This document shows positions 7,471 to 16,234 of a stretch of DNA of 30,936 nucleotides, in pieces. Each line of letters starts with the position of its first letter. Position 1 is the stretch's first letter. The position numbers were made by a program, and so were the translations under genes. Source of the DNA: Bacteroidales bacterium (GTDB lineage: Bacteria > Bacteroidota > Bacteroidia > Bacteroidales > VadinHA17); contig JAAZAP010000217.1 in assembly GCA_012514255.1 (NCBI GenBank), positions 1 through 30,936 on the forward strand, in the 5' to 3' direction. The notes under the pieces are model-generated. The model was given only the letters and a program-made list of their open reading frames with translations. It was not told the DNA's origin and ran no database searches.

Positions 7471-9015
7471 TCAGAAGGGCGGAATACCATGCTTCTTCCA
7501 AGGCAATTGAACCTCCTTCTTCTCCGACACCTCCAGTCCGTGCAGCAGCAGCCTGCGTGTCTCCGACGGTTCGATTACCGCGTCAACATATCCGCGTGAA
7601 GCAGCCACATAAGGATTGGCAAACTTCTCCCTGTACTCTTCTACCTTCTGACGGCGCACCTCATCAGGATTGGCAGCTGAGGTGATCTCCTTGCGGAAGA
7701 TGATGTTGGCTGCACCCTCCGGACCCATGACGGCAATCTCCGCCGTCGGCCAGGCGAACACAAAGTCGGCACGCAGATGTCTGGAGCTCATGGCTATATA
7801 ACCACCCCCGTAAGCCTTCCGTAGTATCACGGTCAGTTTGGGGACAGTAGCTTCGCTGTAAGCATATAACACCTTGGCGCCGTGACGAATGACGCCGGCA
7901 TGCTCCTGGTCCATACCGGGGAGGTATCCGGGCAGATCCACAAAGGTGACCAGTGGTATATTGAAGGCGTCACAGTACCTGATGAACCGGGCTGCCTTGT
8001 CCGATGAGTCAACGTCGAGCACGCCGGCCATCTCCAGTGGCTGGTTTGCTACAAAGCCCACGGTACGGCCACCCATGCGTCCAAACCCAATGACCATGTT
8101 ACGCGCATACATCTCCTGTATCTCGAAGAAATCGGAGCCGTCAGCCACCGCCCTGATAACCTCCCTGACATCATAGGGAAGAGTGGGATCACCGGGCACA
8201 ATCTTATCTATGTCATACCCGGCATCAGGCGGACGAATCTCCGTGACATCAGCCCTGACCTGGTTATTCCTGGGAATGAATGAGATAAGCCGCTTGATCT
8301 GGCTAAAGCACTCCTCTTCGGAGGCGGAGAAGAAATGAGCATTGCCCGTGGTTTCACAGTGAACCCTGGCGCCGCCCAGATCCTCCATGGAGATCTCTTC
8401 ACCCAGCACGGTCTTGATAACCTCCGGGCCGGTGATGAACATCTTTGAGATATTGTCAACAACAAAAACGAAGTCAGTCAGTGCAGGCGAATAGACGGCA
8501 CCCCCGGCACACGGACCCAGAATCACCGAGATCTGGGGAATGACACCGCTGGAGATTGTATTCCTGAAAAAAATCTCACCGTATCCGGCCAGTGAATTGA
8601 CACCCTCCTGTATGCGTGCACCGCCCGAATCATTAATGCCTATCAGCGGTATTCGCATCTTCAGTGCATGATCCATTATTTTGGTGATCTTGCGCGAGTG
8701 CATCAGCCCCAGCGAGCCACCGGCAACAGTGAAATCCTGCGCGAAAACCGCAACCGGACTGCCGTGAACGGTCCCGGTGCCGATCACCACGCCGTCACTG
8801 GGCAGGTTCTTCTTGTCCATCCCGAAATCGCGCGCATCATGCTCCACGAACATATCATACTCGTGAAAGGTACCCACATCCAGGATTGACATAATACGCT
8901 CACGGGCAGTGTTTTTACCCATCGCCTTCTGCTTCACGATAGCCTCTTCGCCGCCACCAAGAAGCATCTTTTCCCTCTTCTCCTTTAGCTCTCTTATCTT
9001 CTTTTCCAATGCCAT
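7471..9015 (-). CDS. Acyl-CoA carboxylase beta / methylmalonyl-CoA decarboxylase alpha subunit
   Basis: The 514-residue protein is a carboxyltransferase of the PccB/MmdA family, which moves a carboxyl group between biotin and propionyl-/methylmalonyl-CoA. Both crotonase-like halves are present. The N-terminal half has GKNTARERI (33-41), DFTVAGGSLG (94-103), INDSGGARIQEGVNSL (127-142) and LGPCAGGAVYSPA (166-178). The C-terminal half has VGFVANQP, FVDLPGYLPGMDQE and RKAYGGGYIAMSSR. Length matches the family. The N-terminus is a charged helix (ALEKKIRELKEKREKMLLGG). Sequence alone does not separate propionyl-CoA carboxylase beta from sodium-pumping methylmalonyl-CoA decarboxylase alpha, and no membrane beta or gamma subunit is encoded here. 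It is first in a two-gene operon with the biotin carrier. Bacteroidota use such enzymes in the propionate/succinate pathway. Confidence 0.93.
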   Translation of the reverse strand: MALEKKIRELKEKREKMLLGGGEEAIVKQKAMGKNTARERIMSILDVGTFHEYDMFVEHDARDFGMDKKNLPSDGVVIGTGTVHGSPVAVFAQDFTVAGGSLGLMHSRKITKIMDHALKMRIPLIGINDSGGARIQEGVNSLAGYGEIFFRNTISSGVIPQISVILGPCAGGAVYSPALTDFVFVVDNISKMFITGPEVIKTVLGEEISMEDLGGARVHCETTGNAHFFSASEEECFSQIKRLISFIPRNNQVRADVTEIRPPDAGYDIDKIVPGDPTLPYDVREVIRAVADGSDFFEIQEMYARNMVIGFGRMGGRTVGFVANQPLEMAGVLDVDSSDKAARFIRYCDAFNIPLVTFVDLPGYLPGMDQEHAGVIRHGAKVLYAYSEATVPKLTVILRKAYGGGYIAMSSRHLRADFVFAWPTAEIAVMGPEGAANIIFRKEITSAANPDEVRRQKVEEYREKFANPYVAASRGYVDAVIEPSETRRLLLHGLEVSEKKEVQLPWKKHGIPPF

Positions 9016-10204
9016 ACTTTATCCTCTTTTATACCTGAACTTCTTTCTTCAGAAACGCACGGCAATTTATACAAAATTCAATTATGCACAATATGATGAA
9101 TAATGTGCTATTTCGGAGCTGCATAGTATACTCCTGCTGCAATGAACGTATATATGATGTTGGGGATCCACATTGCCAGGGCCGGATTCAGGTCTCCCTT
9201 GAGTGAGAACTGCGATGAGAACTGCATAAACAGGATATAGGAAAAGGTGAGCATAAGTCCCAGTCCGATCTGCATGCCGATACCTCCCTTGATCTTGCGT
9301 GATGAGAGTGATACGCCAATCAGGGTCAGGATAAAGAAAGCAAAAGGTGAAGCATACCGTCTGTGTTTTTCATTCAGGTACAGCTTTATCTCATCTGAAC
9401 CCTGTGACTTAAGCACATGGATATAATCTATGAGTTCGCCGTGGGTCATGGTATGGACGAATTCCGGCGCACGGGTAAAATCGTCCGGCCCCACATTGAG
9501 AACAGTGTCAATGCGCCGTCCGGAGGTTAACCTCTCTCCCAGGCTGTCTGTCTCCCTGATGTAGTACCACCATGCTCCCCACTTGTTCGTGGTGCTGTCC
9601 CAGCGGATCATGTTGGCTGTCATCTTTGACTCGAGCATTCCGTTTTCGTTGAACTTTTCCATGCTGAAGTTGCGTCCGCTCTGGGAGATCTTGTTGTACT
9701 GCTCCATGTAGATATAGACGTTGGGGTAGACCTGGCGGTGCACAGATGAGACGTTCACCCTCCGGAAGTCGGAGCTCCTGTAATATTTCTCCTCAAAATC
9801 AAGTCTGGCTATATTTGAATGGGGAAGCACATAGTTCTGCAGCAGGAAAGCGCAAAGGGCAATGAAGGCTGCCGAGATAAAATAGGGTAGCAGCAGCCTG
9901 CGAAAGCTCATCCCGCCGTTGAGGATGGCTATGATCTCGGTGTTGACTGCCATCCTGGAGGTAAAGAAGATCACCGAAATAAAAACGAACATCGGGGCGA
10001 AGAGGGTGGCGAAATAGGGGATAAAATTGAGATAGTAGTCGAAGATGATGGCCTTCAGCGGCGCCTGTTTCTGTATAAAGTCATCTATCTTTTCGGAAAA
10101 GTCAAAGATCACCGCTATGCCCAGTATGAGCACCAGTGAGAAGATGAATGTTCCCAGGAACTGTCTGATGATGTACCAGTCAAGTATCCCGGGAGCAAGT
10201 CTCT

Positions 10205-11332
<1,128 letters not shown>

Positions 11333-11352
11333 TGTGCTCTGACTGGTGGTCA

Positions 11353-11360
11353 CAAAAGTA
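11353..11360 (-). promoter_or_regulatory. Candidate tgt promoter -7 box
   Basis: On the minus strand the sequence is TACTTTTG, an exact TAnnTTTG match ending 20 bases before the tgt ATG at 11332. It lies inside the longer open frame and so argues against the upstream start codons. The -33 region is not recognisable. Confidence 0.55.
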
Positions 11361-11457
11361 AGCTTTCTCAGCCTCATTATGAACACGCAGTTGCCAATTT
11401 GAGAAAACCGTGTATCAATTGTTGAAAAGATTCTTACTACCGTTTTTCAATTCTTTA

Positions 11458-11465
11458 TAATATTG
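11458..11465 (+). promoter_or_regulatory. Possible glycosyltransferase promoter -7 box
   Basis: TAATATTG has one mismatch to TAnnTTTG and ends 21 bases before the ATG at 11487, the same spacing seen for several exact boxes in this window. Confidence 0.3.
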
Positions 11466-11486
11466 CTCCGGACAACATCACAATCC

Positions 11487-12626
11487 ATGATCCTTTCAAC
11501 AGAGACCACTCATCTTGTACTCCTGGCACTGCTCTTCGTCATGCTCCTCATCCAGGCCTGGTACTGGCTGGGTTATTATCGCCGGGCTGCCTTTGCCAGA
11601 CCTGTAGATTCAAGCGTACAGACCTACCTGCCCCCGCTCTCAGTGGTCATCTGCGCCCGCAACGAGGCTGAGAACCTCGAACGGTTCCTACCCGATGTGC
11701 TTAACCAGGATTACCCCTCGTTTGAGGTGGTGGTGGTCAATGACTGTTCCGAGGACAACACCTTTGATGTCCTGGGCACACTGATGAAGCAGTACCCGTA
11801 TCTGAAGGTATCAATGATCCAGAAGGATCCCGGCTTCACCCATACGAAGAAACTGGCCATGCTTATAGGCATCAAGGCGGCGAAGAACGAACTGCTTGTC
11901 TTCACCGATGCCGACTGCAAGCCGGCATCACCATTCTGGCTGCGCGAGGTGGCCACCGCTGAAGCCAAAAAGAAGACAGACATTATCCTGGGATACGGAG
12001 CCTATATGCCCGAACCCGGGCTGCTGAACCGTTACATACGCTATGAGACCTTGTTCACAGCCATGCAGTACTTCGGGATGGCGATGGCAGGCATTCCCTA
12101 CATGGGCGTTGGACGAAACCTGGCGTACCGGCGCAGCTTCTTTTTTGAGAAGGGAGGCTTTGGACCCCATAACCATATCATGTCCGGCGATGATGACCTC
12201 TTCGTTAACCGGAATGCAACTTCTGACAACTGCAGCCTGATGCTGTCACATGACTCATTCACTCTCTCCGTAGCCTGCCAGACCATCAATGAGTGGGTCA
12301 AACAGAAGAGAAGGCACCTGACTGCATCAGCGTGGTACAAGCCGGCAGACAAATTCAGGCTCTTCCTCGAACCTTTCTCCCGGATATCATGGTACGGACT
12401 CCTCATTGCCATGCTGATCATGACTGCATCATGGCCACTTGTAATCTTCCTGGCACTCCTCCGGCTGGTCATGAGGGCTGTCATACTCAGGAAGGCTGCT
12501 GCCACATTCAATGAAAGGCAGTTATGGTTTATTTCGCTCTTTTTTGATATCTTGGCACCATTCTTAACAGCAATCCTGTATCTGACCACAAGAAAAAAGG
12601 GCAAGGGCAAAGAGACATGGAAGTAG
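11487..12626 (+). CDS. Membrane-bound glycosyltransferase family 2
   Basis: The 379-residue protein has an N-terminal membrane segment (LVLLALLFVMLLIQAWYWLGYY, about residues 11-32), a cytoplasmic GT-A domain, and two or more C-terminal membrane segments (WYGLLIAMLIMTASWPLVIFL and LWFISLFFDILAPFLTAILYL). The catalytic domain shows PPLSVVICARNEAENLERFL, VVVVNDCSEDNTFD, the metal-binding FTDADCKP, MSGDDDLFVNR as the acceptor-side acidic motif, and EWVKQKRRH in place of the QxxRW motif. This resembles processive or lipid-linked sugar transferases, but the substrate cannot be read from the sequence. The frame can be extended to a TTG at 11463; I prefer the ATG at 11487 because a near-match promoter box covers the TTG. 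The gene ends 10 bases inside the sigma-factor gene. Confidence 0.88.
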   Translation: MILSTETTHLVLLALLFVMLLIQAWYWLGYYRRAAFARPVDSSVQTYLPPLSVVICARNEAENLERFLPDVLNQDYPSFEVVVVNDCSEDNTFDVLGTLMKQYPYLKVSMIQKDPGFTHTKKLAMLIGIKAAKNELLVFTDADCKPASPFWLREVATAEAKKKTDIILGYGAYMPEPGLLNRYIRYETLFTAMQYFGMAMAGIPYMGVGRNLAYRRSFFFEKGGFGPHNHIMSGDDDLFVNRNATSDNCSLMLSHDSFTLSVACQTINEWVKQKRRHLTASAWYKPADKFRLFLEPFSRISWYGLLIAMLIMTASWPLVIFLALLRLVMRAVILRKAAATFNERQLWFISLFFDILAPFLTAILYLTTRKKGKGKETWK

Positions 12627-13216
12627 TAACCGGACTATCTGACAAGGCGCAGTATGACCTCAAGGTCATTGACCGCGCATTGAAAGGTGACAGCAGGGCT
12701 TATACCGAGCTGTTGAACAGGTACCGCGACTCAGTCTACTATGTCATGCTCCGTATGGTCAGCAACCCGTCCGATGCTGAAGACCTTACAATTGAAGCCT
12801 TTGGCAAAGCTTTCCATAACCTGGCCAAATACGTGCCGTCACACGCCTTCAGCACCTGGCTTTTCCGGATTGCCACCAACAATTGCATCGACTTCATGCG
12901 TCGCAAGACCCAGAGTCCCAGGCCATTTGACCAGGACGAGGGTGAAGAGGACGAGGTTGAGGCCACAGTAGCCTCTGATATGATTGCCCCTGATGAACTG
13001 ATGATCAACAGGGAGACAGCTGCCTCGCTCAACAGAATAGTCAAGACACTTAAGCCCCGCTACCGCAGGCTGATTGAGCTTCGTTACTTTGAGGACTACT
13101 CCTATGAGGAGATCGCCAGTGAACTAAGCCTGCCCATAGGCACCGTCAAGGCCAGGCTCTTCAGGGCAAAAGTCCTCATACAGAACATGGCACAGAGCAA
13201 ATCAAGCGGGATTTGA
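12617..13216 (+). CDS. ECF-type RNA polymerase sigma factor
   Basis: The 199-residue protein is a sigma-70 family factor with only regions 2 and 4. Region 2 covers about 24-96 (YTELLNRYRDSVYYVMLRMV, DAEDLTIEAFGKAFHNL, FSTWLFRIATNNCIDFMRRK). Region 4 covers about 135-190 with a helix-turn-helix (YSYEEIASELSLPIGTVKARLFRAK). The linker is strongly acidic (FDQDEGEEDEVE, 104-115). No anti-sigma or SusCD-type genes follow, unlike the nutrient-sensing ECF factors of this phylum. Instead it is embedded between a glycosyltransferase (10-base overlap) and rsmG (stop overlapping the TTG start), so it is co-transcribed with housekeeping genes. A protein like this is widely conserved in Bacteroidota; its regulon cannot be inferred here. 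Confidence 0.93.
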   Translation: MEVVTGLSDKAQYDLKVIDRALKGDSRAYTELLNRYRDSVYYVMLRMVSNPSDAEDLTIEAFGKAFHNLAKYVPSHAFSTWLFRIATNNCIDFMRRKTQSPRPFDQDEGEEDEVEATVASDMIAPDELMINRETAASLNRIVKTLKPRYRRLIELRYFEDYSYEEIASELSLPIGTVKARLFRAKVLIQNMAQSKSSGI

Positions 13217-13836
13217 TAACCATCACTGATAAATATTTCCCGGCACTGACACCCGTTCAGAAACACCGGCTGTCACTGCTGCACAGACTCTACAGGGAAT
13301 GGAACCAGAGAATCAATGTCATCTCACGCAAGGATATCGACAATTTTGAGATCAATCACCTCCTCCATTCATTGGCCATAGCACGCTTCGTCTCATTTGT
13401 GCCGGGAACAACAGTGCTGGACGTGGGAACGGGAGGAGGCCTGCCGGGAATTCCGCTGGCTGTCATATTCCCTGAGACACAATTCACCCTGGTTGATTCC
13501 ATTGCCAAAAAGATCAGGGTGGCAGAGGCAATTGCCTCAGAAGCAGGCCTTGATAATGTCAAAACAGTCGCCTCCAGGGTGGAAGACCTGCGCGGAAGCT
13601 ATGATTTTATAATTGGGAGGGCAGTGACAGAGACGGGAAAACTGGTGAAGCTGACCAGGCATCTGATCTCACCCCGCTCCTTAAATGTCCGGAAGAATGG
13701 ATGGATACTGCTCAAGGGAGGTGATCTGCGGACGGAGCTGGGACCATTGGGGCAAGCAGCAGAAGTGACGGCTATCAGTGACTGGTTTGATGAGCCCTTC
13801 TTTGAAACAAAGAAGATAGTATGGCTGCCTCATTGA
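13213..13836 (+). CDS. rsmG: 16S rRNA (guanine-527-N7)-methyltransferase
   Basis: RsmG (GidB) methylates N7 of G527 in the 530 loop of 16S rRNA; loss gives low-level streptomycin resistance in other bacteria. The 207-residue protein has the SAM-binding motif VLDVGTGGGLPGIPLAVIFP (68-87), FTLVDSIAKKIRVAEAI, and the N-terminal LYREWNQRINVISRKD signature. The start is an uncommon TTG at 13213 whose last two bases are the TG of the sigma-factor TGA stop, a TTGA coupling arrangement. No in-frame ATG occurs before the conserved N-terminal motif, so TTG is the only plausible start. It ends a three-gene unit; rpmH follows 95 bases later with its own promoter box. Confidence 0.94.
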   Translation: MITITDKYFPALTPVQKHRLSLLHRLYREWNQRINVISRKDIDNFEINHLLHSLAIARFVSFVPGTTVLDVGTGGGLPGIPLAVIFPETQFTLVDSIAKKIRVAEAIASEAGLDNVKTVASRVEDLRGSYDFIIGRAVTETGKLVKLTRHLISPRSLNVRKNGWILLKGGDLRTELGPLGQAAEVTAISDWFDEPFFETKKIVWLPH

Positions 13837-13880
13837 TTTAAAAAAAATCATCCCGATCATTCTTTATTTGAAAAAATTAC

Positions 13881-13888
13881 TACTTTTG
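13881..13888 (+). promoter_or_regulatory. Candidate rpmH promoter -7 box
   Basis: TACTTTTG is an exact TAnnTTTG match, with 43 bases to the rpmH start. A TTTG at 13867-13870 is too close (10 bases) to be the usual -33 element. Confidence 0.5.
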
Positions 13889-13931
13889 CAGTCTCAAAAC
13901 CGGGTAGTAAAACACGAAAATATAAGATCAG

Positions 13932-14090
13932 ATGAAAAGGACATTTCAGCCATCGAGAAGGAAAAGGACGAACACTCACGGTTTCCGTAAGAGAATGTCA
14001 ACTCCCAACGGCAGGCGCGTTCTGGCAGCCAGAAGGGCTAAGGGAAGGAATAAACTGACCGTTTCAGACGAGACAGGTCACAAGAACTGA
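13932..14090 (+). CDS. rpmH: 50S ribosomal protein L34
   Basis: This 52-residue, very basic protein begins [19 protein letters not shown] and continues [18 protein letters not shown], the complete L34 signature. L34 is a small protein of the large ribosomal subunit that contacts 23S rRNA. The C-terminal tail ([13 protein letters not shown]) is a few residues longer than the 46-residue E. coli protein, as in other Bacteroidota. The ATG at 13932 follows a short AT-rich leader. It has its own candidate promoter and a good intrinsic terminator, so it appears to be a monocistronic unit. It is not next to dnaA or rnpA here, unlike in many other bacteria. Confidence 0.97.
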   Translation: MKRTFQPSRRKRTNTHGFRKRMSTPNGRRVLAARRAKGRNKLTVSDETGHKN

Positions 14091-14112
14091 TAACTGACTC
14101 ATAATAAAAATG

Positions 14113-14143
14113 CCGTCTTAATGAACAATTAAGGCGGTTTTTT
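14113..14143 (+). terminator. Intrinsic terminator after rpmH
   Basis: A 10-bp stem CCGTCTTAAT (14113-14122) pairs with ATTAAGGCGG (14128-14137), including one G-U pair, around a five-base loop, and is followed by six T residues and then ATTT. It starts 22 bases after the rpmH stop and separates it from mqnE. Confidence 0.9.
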
Positions 14144-14166
14144 ATTTCTGTTAAGACACTCTCAGT

Positions 14167-14174
14167 TAAATTTG
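14167..14174 (+). promoter_or_regulatory. Candidate mqnE promoter (-7 box)
   Basis: TAAATTTG is an exact TAnnTTTG match, ending 15 bases before the ATG at 14190. A TCTG at 14147-14150, 16 bases upstream, is one base off the -33 TTTG. The box overlaps the alternative TTG start at 14172, making that start unlikely. Confidence 0.55.
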
Positions 14175-14189
14175 TCAGGATTTCGCGAA

Positions 14190-15299
14190 ATGAAAGATCT
14201 TATTCTCAATCATTCAGGCACAGAGCTCAGGGAAATTGCAGGGGCAGTCCTTGAAGGCAGGCGCCTTACCCCTGACGAAGCCTTGACTCTCTACAACAAA
14301 GCCGACCTCTCACTGATGGCCCTGCTGGCAACTACAGTCAAGAGGATGAAGAGCGGAGACGCTGTCTTTTTCAATCGCAATTTCCATATTGAACCCACAA
14401 ACATCTGTGTCTACAACTGCCGTTTCTGCTCATATCACAAGCCCGAGGGCGATCCGGACAGCTGGGAATTGTCTGAAAGTGAAATTCTGGACATCGTCAG
14501 GCGTTTTGACGGTGTGCCGGTGACAGAGGTGCACATCACCGGGGGTGTTCATCCCTCACGTGACATTCACTATTACGGAAGGATACTGTCAGCAATACGA
14601 AACCTGAGGCCTGACATAAGCATCAAAGCCTTTTCAGCCGTTGAGCTCCACTATATGATCAGGAAGGCCGGGATGAGTTATACCGAAGGATTGACGGTGC
14701 TGCGCGATTATGGTCTCGATTCCATCCCCGGTGGAGGAGCAGAGATCTTTGATCCCGTGCTGCGCCAACGGATATGCCGTGAAAAGGCAGATGCAGAGAC
14801 ATACCTTGCCATACATGAGGCAGCCCACAGGCTGGGGCTCTCCTCTAACGCCACCATGCTCTACGGTCATGCCGAGAGTCCCGCCCAGCGTATTGACCAC
14901 ATGATAAGGCTCAGGGAGTTGCAGGACCGTACCGGTGGCTTCAACGCCTTTATTCCGCTCAAGTTCAGGCGCGAGAACAACCGCATGCACGAACTGGGCG
15001 AGGTGCCTGTAACGGAGGACATGCGCAACTATGCCCTCTCACGGATCCTGCTTGATAACTTCAGCCATATCAAGGCATACTGGCCGGCCACAGGAAAGAA
15101 CGCAGCCATGATGAGCCTCGCCTTCGGAGCCGATGATCTCGACGGCACCATAGATGATACCACACGAATATACTCCATGGCAGGATCGGAAGAGAACAGA
15201 CCCACACTCTCAACAACTGAGCTGGTGGCCATGATCCGGTCCGCCGGATTCAGACCCGTGGAGCGTGATACCAACTACCGGACAGTTAAGGAGTGGTAG
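14190..15299 (+). CDS. mqnE: Aminofutalosine synthase (radical SAM)
   Basis: MqnE joins SAM-derived adenosyl radical chemistry to 3-(1-carboxyvinyloxy)benzoate to make aminofutalosine, the second step of the futalosine route to menaquinone. The 369-residue protein has the radical-SAM cluster motif CVYNCRFC (Cys73, Cys77, Cys80), followed by EVHITGGVHPSRDIHYYG and IKAFSAVELHYM. The segments IPGGGAEIFD, ICREKAD, SNATMLYGHAES and GGFNAFIPLKFR favour MqnE over the related cyclase MqnC, which usually has AEILVDRVR and TTATMMYG-like motifs; CofH is a more remote alternative. I chose the ATG at 14190 over the TTG at 14172 because an exact promoter box covers the TTG. No other menaquinone gene is in the window. 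It is preceded by the rpmH terminator. Confidence 0.92.
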   Translation: MKDLILNHSGTELREIAGAVLEGRRLTPDEALTLYNKADLSLMALLATTVKRMKSGDAVFFNRNFHIEPTNICVYNCRFCSYHKPEGDPDSWELSESEILDIVRRFDGVPVTEVHITGGVHPSRDIHYYGRILSAIRNLRPDISIKAFSAVELHYMIRKAGMSYTEGLTVLRDYGLDSIPGGGAEIFDPVLRQRICREKADAETYLAIHEAAHRLGLSSNATMLYGHAESPAQRIDHMIRLRELQDRTGGFNAFIPLKFRRENNRMHELGEVPVTEDMRNYALSRILLDNFSHIKAYWPATGKNAAMMSLAFGADDLDGTIDDTTRIYSMAGSEENRPTLSTTELVAMIRSAGFRPVERDTNYRTVKEW

Positions 15300-15327
15300 A
15301 TAACCCTCCCTCTCGCAATATAATTTT

Positions 15328-15335
15328 TATCTTTG
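15328..15335 (+). promoter_or_regulatory. Candidate promoter -7 box of the PASTA-T9SS-rluD unit
   Basis: TATCTTTG is an exact TAnnTTTG match with 35 bases to the ATG at 15371. No clear -33 element. Confidence 0.5.
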
Positions 15336-15370
15336 GGGCTGCGTTTATAATCTAATACCTGAATCCTGCG

Positions 15371-16234
15371 ATGAGCGTCAAGGAATTTTTTAAAAGCCGG
15401 GTCTTCTGGAAACAGGTTGCCCTGGCAATTGTCATAGGCGTTGCAATATTGCTTGTCCTGATTATCTGGCTCAATATCTATACCCGCCACGGCCAGTCGA
15501 GACCCACTCCCGAGATCAGGGGCCTTACAATCATTGAGGCAGAGCACGTGACATCAAGGAACAAGATGAAGCTGCAGATTATTGACTCAGTATATACGTC
15601 ACTCGTGCCCCGCGGCTGCGTGGCCGAGCAGATGCCTCTCCCGGGCCACCGCGTCAAGAAAGGCCGGACAATAAAGGCTACCATCAACGCTTTCAATCCT
15701 GAGATGGTTGCCATTCCTGACCTGGTAGGACTGCCGCGCAGACAGGCTATATCAGTAATAGAGACGGCCGGACTGCAGGTAGGCCAGCTGAATTATGTCC
15801 CTGACCTGACGGTCGATTTTGTCCTCAGGCAGACAATTCACGGAAGGGAGGTCACGCCGGGCGACTCCGTGCAGAAAGGAATGGTTGTTGACCTGGTCCT
15901 CGGCCGCGGCCTCAGCAGTCAGCGGACCAACCTCCCCAGGCTTATGGGGCAAACCCTGGAGCAGGCACGAAATGAGATCCTTGGAGCATCACTGAACCTC
16001 GGGGCATATGTCTTCGACGCTACGGTAGCCAACAGCGATGACTCCCTCAATGCCTTCGTCTACAAGCAAAATCCCGAATACCGTCTCGATGCAACAGTCC
16101 AGCTGGGCTCGGCTGTATACATCTGGCTGACCACTGACAGCCTGAAGATCCGGAAAGATGATGCGGAAATAGACAGTATTATGCCCGACAATGTGTCAGG
16201 GCCTGACGCGATGGATGCAGAACTTAACCAATGA
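15371..16234 (+). CDS. Membrane-anchored PASTA domain protein without kinase
   Basis: The 287-residue protein has a short cytoplasmic N-terminus, one membrane segment (QVALAIVIGVAILLVLIIWL, 15-34) and three successive PASTA domains outside (about 46-108, 112-178 and 186-256). Each shows the typical core, for example IPDLVGLPRRQAISVIETAGLQVG, then VTPGDSVQKGMVVDLVLGRG. A short acidic tail follows. PASTA domains bind cell-wall fragments or act as spacers in penicillin-binding proteins and Ser/Thr kinases, but no kinase or transpeptidase domain is present here, so it is probably a structural or sensor protein of the envelope. It overlaps the next gene by 4 bases (ATGA). I recall PASTA genes near ddl and rluD in other Bacteroidales; rluD is in this same unit and ddl lies about 5 kb away. 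Confidence 0.88.
   Translation: MSVKEFFKSRVFWKQVALAIVIGVAILLVLIIWLNIYTRHGQSRPTPEIRGLTIIEAEHVTSRNKMKLQIIDSVYTSLVPRGCVAEQMPLPGHRVKKGRTIKATINAFNPEMVAIPDLVGLPRRQAISVIETAGLQVGQLNYVPDLTVDFVLRQTIHGREVTPGDSVQKGMVVDLVLGRGLSSQRTNLPRLMGQTLEQARNEILGASLNLGAYVFDATVANSDDSLNAFVYKQNPEYRLDATVQLGSAVYIWLTTDSLKIRKDDAEIDSIMPDNVSGPDAMDAELNQ

Noticed and set aside
11333..11386. 18-residue N-terminal extension of Tgt
   Set aside because: An exact promoter box lies within it, and the ATG at 11332 gives the normal length and N-terminus.
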